NCBI GenBank assembly: GCA_039545355.1
Contig: BCJJ01000008.1
Location: forward strand, 310,001 to 374,000
DNA length: 64,000 nt
Direction: 5' to 3'
Origin: Trichosporon coremiiforme
Lineage: Eukaryota; Basidiomycota; Tremellomycetes; Trichosporonales; Trichosporonaceae
The notes under the pieces are model-generated. The model saw nothing but the letters and a program-made list of their open reading frames with translations, was not told the DNA's origin and ran no database searches. Position numbers and translations under genes: made by a program. Below, piece by piece: positions 53,529 to 64,000 of this stretch. Numbering within the stretch: position 1 is the first letter of the stretch; each line of letters opens with the position of its first letter.

Positions 53529-53798
53529 TCCTGACGTCACGATTGTTGACACTTATTGCGGATGTGGTGCCTGCGGAGTCGTCGAGTGTCATGGGCTCCG
53601 GACGCTAGCATCAGGTCCGCGTTTCATGTGTACAACATGGGGATTCATGGGCACAAGAGAAGTGAGCGTGGGGCTTCAGGTGGTACAAAGTACGATCGAG
53701 GCGTATGAAAGCGAGAACGGCGGGTAAACGTTCCTATATACGAGGCATGTCTATGGCGGTAACACGGCACATAGGACGACGACCGAGGTGGACTGCAA

Positions 53799-54677
53799 CT
53801 ACTCAGTCATCGGGGTCGGGGGAGGCGCTTCGGCCTCGGCCGGCAGCTGGGCCATTTCGGAGCCAGGCAGGCTACCATCAAGGTGACGGGTCGACTGTTT
53901 CCTCATAAGACCTTCACCGCCAAAGCTGTCGAGGCGGACGACCTGACGGCGTCGGGCGCGGCGCTCGAGTGTACCGGTGGAGGGTGAGTCGCCCCCGGAC
54001 AGCTTGGACCCGGGTTCAGGAGAGGCAGCGACAGGTGACATGTTCAGCTTGTCCTCGCTGCCGTGCTGAGAGATTGTGCGGGGCGTGGAAGCTGCACTGT
54101 TCGTGTTCCAGCCGGAGATGCTGAACTGGCGCTCTTCCGCCGGGGTGAGAAGCAGGGCGTCAGAGCCGAGCGATCCGCGTCGACCCTGGGCCTGGCACTC
54201 GCGGTCGCGATCGAGCATCGGTGTGTCCGTGCCACTCATAGGCATTAAGTCAAAGTACCCGCTGCTGCTGCTGCCACTGTGCGTCTTGGTCGCGAGGGGC
54301 GAAGGTGGGCGAGTGCGGCACGGGCTGCGGACGGGGCTGAGGTGCGGTGGCGTCGAGAATCGCCTTCTAAACGAGCTCGAGCGCAGTAAAGGACTCAGCG
54401 TCGCCGGGTGCGGCGCGACTTCGGTCGTTGTATCCCGCAAGTGCGAGTACAGCTCTGCTGGGGGGAGCAAGGGTGGCAATGACTTGGACTTGGGCGTGGT
54501 TGGCACCTTCGTGGACAGCGGGGACACCAGGTCCGGATCGGTGGCAGATGCCGAATGCGAGCGCTTGTGGTCATGAGTGACGGTGCTCCTGGGTGTACTG
54601 GGACAAGTGTACTGATGGTGGGGCTCGTTGAGGCCGCAGTGCCCGTTGGGCAAGGGCCCTGCCATGTCGGTGTCCAT
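53799..54677 (-). CDS. Ser/Pro-rich hypothetical protein
   Basis: Single open frame, 292 aa from the ATG at 54677 (MDTDMAGPLPNGHCGLNEP). It is rich in Ser, Pro, Thr and Arg with several SP/TP sites and basic RxxS contexts (RSSSFRRRFSTPP, MRKQSTRHLDG), which look like kinase or 14-3-3 target sites. No globular domain, membrane segment or signal peptide is recognised; largely disordered. The coding call rests on frame length, the clean ATG and the antisense strand being less convincing. Confidence 0.6.
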   Translation of the reverse strand: MDTDMAGPLPNGHCGLNEPHHQYTCPSTPRSTVTHDHKRSHSASATDPDLVSPLSTKVPTTPKSKSLPPLLPPAELYSHLRDTTTEVAPHPATLSPLLRSSSFRRRFSTPPHLSPVRSPCRTRPPSPLATKTHSGSSSSGYFDLMPMSGTDTPMLDRDRECQAQGRRGSLGSDALLLTPAEERQFSISGWNTNSAASTPRTISQHGSEDKLNMSPVAASPEPGSKLSGGDSPSTGTLERRARRRQVVRLDSFGGEGLMRKQSTRHLDGSLPGSEMAQLPAEAEAPPPTPMTE

Positions 54678-56146
54678 GGAGTGAGGGGGACAGTCAGGCT
54701 ACCAGAGCGGCAGGAAAAGAACAAGTGGTTCGGGGAAGGAGGCTGGAGGACGCAGTGATGCGGGGCTGTCGAGCTGCTCGGCAGGCTCAAAACATCCTCC
54801 CAACACTGATTCAGTCAGCTCCCTTTCACCGTACGAAAGCTCACCTGCACGACACAAGATCGAGGACTTCGGGGGAAGAAGGAGCGAGAGGCAGGGTGGG
54901 GGCGGAAGAGGGGTGAGGGTGTGTACGCTAAGTGGTAGAGAAGAGGAAGCGGGTGGTGGTGTCGGGGTGAGGGAGTCGGGATGTCGAAGATAGGCAAGGA
55001 TCAGTGCGGGTGTGGGTCGGACTTGACAGTTGTGGGAGAGAAGGAGGATGCAAGATTGAAACAGTGCTTTCGACGAGCGACACGTACTGCGCAGCGGACA
55101 GTCGGGGTAGGCGTCGAGGCGGGGGATAGGCGTCAGCAGAGTGTGTATGCGGCGCGCGGCGCATGCAGGCGGGAGGCGGCCGTGAGCCGGTGCCGGTGAG
55201 TGACTGGACTGCTGGTTGTGCTCCCGTAGTCGTTCCGCGTGATCGCCTGCGCGCCTTCGCTGCTTGATGTGCCTCCGCTGTGTGTGCAGACAGAGGCTAG
55301 ACCGCCCCGTGTGCAGTGTGCCGCATGCAGTCGCTTTGCTAGTGCCATTCCAGGTAGCCTGGGTCCACAACTAGTGTGTACACTGATCTCGATCCCCTTC
55401 AGCCTCGTATTAGTCACACTGCGCCGCGTCTGGCCACCCAAACTGTCACACTTCCACTCGGAACCTGTCTTTTCCTGCTGTATCACCTGATGCGTGCCGT
55501 TCCAACGTCTTCGTGCATCGTTACATACCCCCAATACTTGCTCTACCCTGCATCCCTTCTGTACATCTGGTGCGCGAGACTCCCTGACTGGATGAGTGGT
55601 GAAGGTTGTTTCTCGGCTGCCCGGAAAGTCGACGTAGTCGGGTGGCAAACGAGGCTGTGAGCAACCGGGACTGCGGCGGCGATCTTTTGTTGTTGCTGCC
55701 GGCTGCTGGATCGAAAATAACGCAACCCTTGCCGCTCATGCCGCAGGAACCCGAGGAACGGTGCAGCCCAGATGGGCGCACAGCTGTGCACTGTGTTCAT
55801 CGTCCTGCACTCTGGGTCGGAACTCAGCACTGCGAAACAATGGTGCCAGCACCATGGCGTGCGCAACGACGTCTGTTCTTGGTACTTGGCTGACCGGGAA
55901 GGCTCGGCCGACCGGCCGGCCGCGCCGTGAGAAGGAACGTGGTCCTGCAAACGCTCGGACAGCGCCATCAACGCCCCAAAGCCTGCCGAGCGCCAAGCTG
56001 ATAACGGCTGGCAACAGTGGCGGCCGTACCTACCCCGGCGGTGACAGTTGCCCGCCGAGGCTTCTCCGAATGCTGCAAGCCCTGTGATACATGTCATGAT
56101 GTATGTGGTGTCGGCGTCGCCGTCCCGACCCTGCAGGTGCTGCTTG
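54678..56146. other. Intergenic region
   Basis: About 1.5 kb. The left part is CT-rich on the minus strand, as in the leader of the Ser/Pro-rich gene. The right part should hold the 3' UTR of the ligase-like gene. No other gene is seen. Confidence 0.45.
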
Positions 56147-57736
56147 CTACACGTCCCTCTGCCCATCCCAGACCCGCTTCACCGTGGGGAAGCGCAGGCT
56201 CTTCTCCGTCTCCTCAAAGTATTGCACAGTGACCTGCCTGCCGACGATCTCAGATTCGTCGACAAAGCGCAGTCGCTGCGCTGTGCTCAGTCCGCTGCCA
56301 ACGCTAACCGGGTGGCCCCTGTGCTCGACGGTGAGCGATGTGCAAGCTTCCTGCACGCGGCCAGCGAGAGCTATTCTGCCAACAGTCCGAGATACCACTG
56401 TGAACTCGGCGTCGGCCCACGACTTCAGCTTTCGGATGTCGCCCGTGCGCTTCCCACGATATCCGACGTCTGAGCGCAGAATGAGACCCTCCCAACCGCA
56501 GTCGGCTGCCTCAGCAACCAGCGATGCCAGGTGTGCCTCGTCGCGCACGCGTTCTTGTTTGATGGCTCTGAAGCGTGGCGATGAGATCGCTGACTCAATC
56601 GCAGTCACCACGGAGAGTCGATCACTGAGTGAGCGAAAGCCAGAGGCAGAGGAGAGCTCCTCCCATGTCAAGGCGTCAAAGACGAGATACGTCGGTCCCT
56701 CCATTGTCGCTTGCCGTCTGATCTGTGACACCGAGGCGGTGAAGTCTTCCCTCTCGTCCACCATGACACAAACTTCGCCATCGAGAACGACTCTGTGCTT
56801 CGGGTTGCCTGGTACCGATAGCGGCTGATGATTCGGACCTTCCAGCGCGTCCACCTCGTAGGCGGCGATCCCCGGCAGGTCTTCAACCTTGAGATTGCGC
56901 AGTACTTCCTCGAGTCGGGCGAGAGACGCGAACTCGTTGCCCTGACGTGAAAGGAAGCGAACAGCAGTGACCTCGCCGGCCGCAAAGTCGACGATGGCGA
57001 CAACTCGCACGCCGTCGTACTTCCTTGACGCAAACTTCCCCGCCACTTCGTATGGCATCTTCAGTGGCAATCCGAGCGCAACACTTATATCCCAGCTGCT
57101 GTTCGCATTGGTCCACGGGTGACTTGCATTAGATACAGCAACCTGGGAGCCATCGATGGAGTTGGCGTGTCCCGAGGAAGGGGAGGAACGAGGAGACAAT
57201 GTTGCTGATTCAGGCCAGGGTACACTTTCCAGCGTTCTTGAACGAAAGCCTGCAACGAGGTTCCGGTCGAGGAGCTGCCTGAACGTCTCCAGCTGCTTGC
57301 CCTGTACTCCATGCTTAGCGAGGAAGCCTGCAACGAGACGGTCGGCCGCAGATCCTGTTGCGCGACGTGTCGAGAGTGCTTCAAACAAGCCCATGAGAGA
57401 GTTCGGTACCGGAAGGTCGGTACTGCTTCCCGCGCCTTCCGAGGCGCCGCTGCCCACAGGACGATCGATTCGAGTCGATGTGTAGTGGAGTCGTGTCTTC
57501 GGGTGGTAAACGCTGCACTTGTCAGCTACGTGAAACCTCCGATCAGCTTACAACTCGAGTAAACGGCGAAGGTCTCCGTATTGCGCGATCGTCCTCTTCT
57601 TGCTGTCTTGTGCTGACACGCCCTGCAGTGCCCCTTGCAGCTCGGCGACGCGAGCGAGCTCTTCCCTTGGCGTCGGCGCCCCGCATGAGGCGTAAGCTCG
57701 CCGGAAGGCTGCGGCTATGTTACGGGTTTGTAACAT
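56147..57736 (-). CDS. ATP-dependent DNA ligase-like nucleotidyltransferase
   Basis: Member of the ligase/capping-enzyme superfamily. Exons on the complement: 57552-57736 and 56147-57512 (516 aa), intron 57513-57551 (39 nt). Motif I is FASRKYDGVRV, with Lys the probable AMP-accepting residue (KxDG). Motif III is VVLDGEVCVM, motif IV CGWEGLILRS, and the motif V region is DIRKLKSW. After this a short OB-like part ends in FPTVKRVWDG. An N-terminal helical region (PREELARVAELQ, then LRRLLEFVYHPKTRLHYTS) is common in fungal stand-alone ligase-like proteins. The start MLQTRNIAAAFRRAY looks like a mitochondrial presequence. The frame is open further upstream (a Pro7 run), so a longer N-terminus through an extra exon is possible. 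Whether it seals DNA or RNA is unknown. Confidence 0.83.
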
Positions 57737-58141
57737 GGTCACGAGGCGCCTTGAAGGGAAAGAGCGTCGAACGAGGGTAAGGTGTGGATGGATGAGGGGT
57801 TGGACGAAGCTGAAACGAACAGGCGAGGAAGGTGAGCGGACCTTCTGCAGGATCTGAAGTGGAGGTGGAGGCGGCGGTGGCAAGTCGCCGAATGTGGAGC
57901 CCCAGCTCGAAGTCGACTTTCCCGACTTCTTCTGGCGAAAGGCTGTAGACAACTCGTTGCCTTCCTTGAGTGCTCAGTCAGTAGTCAGTGGATGAAATGC
58001 TGCTGTGATGTGTTTCTGGAACCCTATGCATTCTTCTGATCATGATTCGTGAAAGAAACCAGCGACTACTACTCTTACAACTCCTCTACTCTGGGTATAC
58101 CCTTATCGCACCTTGACCGTTCTCGACGCTGGCGCATGCCT
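57737..58141. other. Short spacer between ligase-like and phenol hydroxylase genes
   Basis: 405 bp between two tandem minus-strand genes: 3' UTR of phenol hydroxylase and leader of the ligase-like gene. The ligase-like frame continues open to about 57952 without an ATG. Confidence 0.5.
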
Positions 58142-60404
<2,263 letters not shown>

Positions 60405-63158
60405 TGTGTTAGAGTTGTGATGAGGTCGCTTCTGTGGAATCATGATCTGCTCGAAGAAGTCGGGATATATATACTTTCAGACAGGGGAGAATCGGAGGTG
60501 GTGGGACAGTAGCGCTAGTCGCAAGGAGACACAAGGAACACCCAAGGAGGTGGTAGCGGGCGCGCAGATCGGGGCACTTGGACACAGGGGCAGGGCAAGC
60601 TGTCACAGGGGTTTGCGGGGGAGCAAGTGGGGCCTTGGGGGTCGGGGTTGTCGATTGACGAGGACGGAGGAAGCAAGACAAGGCGTAGGAGGCAAGGGGA
60701 TGGAAGTGCTTGGTGAGTGTCGGCGTGCGGCGGAGTGCGGTTGCGGTTGCGGGTGCGGGGCAGAGGGGAAGGTGCGGCTGATGCGATCGGCTTCGCGCAA
60801 GAATGGAGGTCGATTGAATGAGCGGTCGAGTGTTCCATGGTCGGCGGCTGCGTTGCTTGGGTCCTCCACACCGGAGAGAGTGCCGGCCGCCAGGTGCCGG
60901 CAGGCGCCGGAGGCCATGTCCACTCGGAAATGTACATGAGAGGCGTCACCACGCGGGATACGCGGGGTGCTGAGTGCCGCCGAGAGGGACACGAGAGATG
61001 ACTGGGGGTCCTTAGGCGGGGGTGGAGATGGGCGTGCGGGGGTGACACACTGCAGTTCCTCACCCAGGAGAACAGTCACGGTGCCCCACGATTGTCGGGG
61101 CTTCCGACGTGGGGAGTGGTGCGGTCGGAGCCTCCGACCCGATGCTCCTCGCTGACTGAATGCGGATCACGTGAGCCCTACATTCTCTTATCTGTTATCG
61201 CGTGGTGCCTACGTGGCAATCGGAACTGCACAGTGGCCCGTCTTCCGAGAACCCACTTCGGCATCTTACTCACCTCGGCATCTCCCCTTAGCGCAGGTTC
61301 CTGGCCCTTGGCCGCTCGCTTGCCTCGTCAGCGTCGTCCCTCGTCATCATCGACGCATCATCTCGGAATTTGTGTCTTGCCTCCTGTACCTCACGTCTTC
61401 TGGCCAACAAAGGGTTCACAGCATCGGGCCCAACATGTGGGCAGTCTAAAGTTTCGGGCTGCGATCAGCGCGGCCACACCACTGTCTACCCTCCTCTCCG
61501 CTCTCGCTCCTCGCTTGCCCGTCCAGTCCTCCTGATCCTTCTCCACTGGCTCTGGAAGTGTGATCGAGGAGGCGCCGGCATGCGGCCCGGATCAAACCAC
61601 ACTTTTCTGACCCTGCTGCATTTCACCTCTCCGACTGGAGAAGCAGGCAACGGGCCTGCAGGCATTTTCCGAAGTTCCCCGCAAAAAAACTGTCGCCTGC
61701 CCCACTCTCAGGAACAGGTGAACACAGGTACGCCGCAGACAAGTTGCCGAACCCTACGTCCCTTCTGGCACGTCCATGCCCCAGTGTGTCAGCCACGATG
61801 GAACTTAGTTGCGCGATGACTTCTGTCTCCCACGTCCTCGGCCTATGGGAAGCGCAGCAATGCACTCGTCAACGAGAAGAGTTAGTCAACAGACACGCCC
61901 AACATGCCCGAGCAGACGTGTATCTTCCGAGGATACGCCGAGGCGGGATTTGTCCCCCGAGGAAGGCATGGAAATTTAACAGTGAGAACCGCTCGGCACG
62001 CTCAGCTTCGCTAATCCCTCCAAGCTGGCAAACTGACGAGCTGGAGAAAAGGCTGGAATTCGTCCCCGCCATATCCGTGAGACAAGTTCGGCATTGACTT
62101 CCATCTTTCCAGCAAGCAGCACTTTGTCATTTTCGAATCGTCAGCAGTCCGAAGCCGGTTTGTGGAAATCGCGCACCAACTCCAATACGTATCTTCGTAC
62201 CTTCCGATGCGATCGCCCCATGCCTCAGTCCTTCCCGGACATAACGTTGCAGTCCCTCTGGATGTCGAGGCTGTGACAGGAGTTACCAAAGAGGCAGCTA
62301 CGGCAGCTATAGCAGCAAAGGCAACTACGGCAGCAAAGGGTCGGGATGGGTCCGGCGAATGCCCAACATTCAACATCGCATGTCCTCTTTCAATCCGGCA
62401 GTGCCTTGTCCCCTCCTTGATGCCTCGGGCGATGCTTGACTTTCCCGAGAATCTTGCGCTCGATTGGTCCCCCCCCGGGCCCCCGACTGACACGCCTGCT
62501 TGGGTGCTGCGGTGACTCCCCGATCACCTGTGACCCGACGTCACGGTGCACACGACGGGCGATCCGATGTCGATATGCGCTGTAGTGATTCCTCCCACGC
62601 GCCTCCGTGCCGCTTGTCCTCTCTCAGGCAACCCCACGTTTCCAGCCATCGATCGCGCAGCCCCCCTGCTGTGCACACGGAGCCCTATCGAGCCCCGAGT
62701 GCCTTGTTTGCCTGTGATTGTTCCGGGCTGGAGCCGCGATCCATGCCCGCGGGGCTCTCAGCCTGTGCTGGTCACCTGCACACGGCACGGAGACTCATAA
62801 TTGCAGGGGCGCGTCAGTGCCGCACATAACTGCAAACAGGCTTCTCCGAGGATGACTGGACAAACCTTGACGGACTGCGGACAGTCCTTGGAACGAGCCC
62901 GCGTGCATACAAGTTTCGTCGCATCCGGGGTAAACTAGGTAGAGTTACATTGGGGCCCAAACACCCCCCTTGCTTCTCGTGCAGATAATCACAAATCGTA
63001 CCCAAAAATAGAGACTCGACCGGAGCCGCGGTCCGTAGCTGTCCGGACCGTATGGGATCGTTCCTGATCACAGCGAGTAGAGTCGCATCATGCCTGCGCA
63101 GAGTCAGCCAACCGTTCACAGTGCCAAGGGGAAGAATGACCACCAACCTCGCTCTCCC
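60405..63158. other. Intergenic region upstream of phenol hydroxylase
   Basis: About 2.7 kb without a convincing gene. Nearest the phenol hydroxylase lies its promoter. The frames at 60515-61079 (minus) and 61092-61535 (plus) overlap and are low complexity. The right end should be the 3' UTR of the PAS-domain factor. No catabolic partner gene such as catechol 1,2-dioxygenase is present. Confidence 0.45.
60465..60473 (-). promoter_or_regulatory. TATA box candidate of phenol hydroxylase
   Basis: The alternating ATATATATA tract lies about 61-69 nt before the ATG at 60404, in GC-rich surroundings. The short distance suggests a short leader. Confidence 0.55.
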
Positions 63159-64000
63159 TCAGCACATCCACAGATATTCCAGTGACTGCAAAGAGACGGG
63201 TCGCACCGTAGGATTACTATGTGTGCCACCTACCTGGATGACCATTGATGGTTCGGTGCGCGACTTGTACTCGATCGTCAGGGGGGTTAACACTGCGCTG
63301 ACCACTAGTGGCAGCCCGAACGTGTCAAACATGACAGACGCGCTGAGCAGGTGCGTCTTGGTCGGATCCGCGTTCTTTGTCAACGCCACAGGAACAGTCA
63401 CGTCGAACGTGGACCGATCGGCGAGGTTGATGAGCACCTTGGACGCATAGTCCTCCCAGTAGTCCTGGAACGAAGCAGAGTCCAGGATCTGTAGATCGTC
63501 AGTTTGTCCATGCCTGTGCGGAGAGGCTTTTCTACTCCTGCCGGGGCACTCACGTGGTAAATGCAGAGCTTCCCGGACCGCAGGTTGTCCAGCGGGACCT
63601 CAAGTAACCGCGCCATGCGCGTGTTGCCGCCGTTGATGTCGCCTGTCCGCCGCCAGACGAGAGCAGGTACGGGCAAAGCGTCGCTAAGGCTCTGCCATTG
63701 TCGGACGAAGGAGACGAACTGGATCTCTGCCTGAATGTTCTGATCGTCCGAGTACTGGGAAAGGCAGCTGTGAAGGATCGGCTTGAAGCGGTCCGTAGCA
63801 GCCGATACGCGGGCCTTGAAGGTCGGATCACCGAGCTCGTTCGTGTATGTCCGTAGCCTCGAGTAGCCAAACGTATAATCTGTTGCGGTTAACAGATCTG
63901 CCACGAGTAGATGCCACTGCCACTCACTATACGGTGTGACGTGTTCGTCGACGCTGTTGCTCTGGGCACCGTGGACTGTGCTGGGTGATTGCGACGTCGC
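63159..64000 (-). CDS. PAS-domain transcription factor, 3' part (Ert1/Rds2/AcuK-like), truncated by window edge
   Basis: Exons on the complement: 63928 to beyond 64000, 63554-63879, 63234-63488, and probably 63159-63185. Protein fragments: VTPYNYTFGYSRLRTYTN, then a helical stretch ending in WQSLSDALPVPALVWRRTGD, the start of a PAS fold, then YHILDSASFQDYWEDYA and LPLVVSAVLTPLT. In fungi this arrangement belongs to Zn2Cys6 regulators of gluconeogenesis and non-fermentable carbon use; the DNA-binding domain would lie to the right, outside the window. The last intron (63186-63233, 48 nt) has no in-frame stop, so splicing or retention both end at the same stop. The name rests on the PYNYT and PAS pattern seen by eye. 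Confidence 0.75.

Overview
The window is nuclear DNA of a filamentous or yeast-like basidiomycete. The best fit is a Tremellomycete of the Trichosporonales type, although the sequence cannot prove the genus. Reasons: GC-rich genes cut by many very short introns (often 35-39 nt; GTGAGT/GTAAGT donors; CTGAC or CTAAC branch motifs just before the acceptor), a very long cysteine-rich metallothionein of the Cryptococcus CMT type, and a flavoprotein phenol 2-monooxygenase closely resembling the classic Trichosporon enzyme. I rebuilt exons by matching donor, branch and acceptor sites to reading phase. All multi-exon models below keep frame from start to stop, except for the gene that runs off the right edge.

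Layout, left to right. 1-12 kb: a Ras exchange factor fused to a degenerate GTPase domain (+), a 44-Cys metallothionein (+), an AlkB-type dioxygenase (+), the PC4/Sub1 coactivator (+) and a quinone oxidoreductase (-). 12-25 kb: an Rck2/Srk1-type stress kinase (-) behind a leader with no ATG for 1.5 kb, then a 2,179-residue SANT-domain corepressor of the Snt1 type (-). 26-34 kb: a GPI-anchored GH18 chitinase-like protein (+), a GNAT-ankyrin fusion (+), an UNC93-type transporter (-) and a Baeyer-Villiger-type flavin monooxygenase with a C-terminal membrane anchor (+). 34-45 kb is gene-poor: tRNA-Arg(CCG), an AA11-type chitin LPMO (+), a 34-bp minisatellite and tRNA-Glu(CTC). 45-64 kb: a PMP3-type proteolipid (-), a nucleolar acidic/basic protein (+), a membrane protein of unknown function (-), a dimethylglycine-dehydrogenase-like flavoprotein (+), a glutathione S-transferase (-), a Ser/Pro-rich protein (-), a DNA-ligase-like nucleotidyltransferase (-), phenol 2-monooxygenase (-), and the 3' part of a PAS-domain transcription factor (-) running off the right edge.

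No operon or biosynthetic cluster is evident; this is an ordinary euchromatic stretch. Functional themes recur: stress and detoxification (metallothionein, AlkB, Rck2-type kinase, PMP3, GST, quinone reductase), aromatic and xenobiotic oxidation (phenol hydroxylase, Baeyer-Villiger-type enzyme), and chitin remodelling (GH18 and AA11). The most notable observations are: three metallothionein introns at the identical codon of three repeat units; a predicted 3-nt exon in the AlkB gene; the minus-strand ATG desert upstream of the kinase, with a 249-codon stop-free frame that may be a non-AUG extension; and the pseudo-GTPase/RasGEF fusion.
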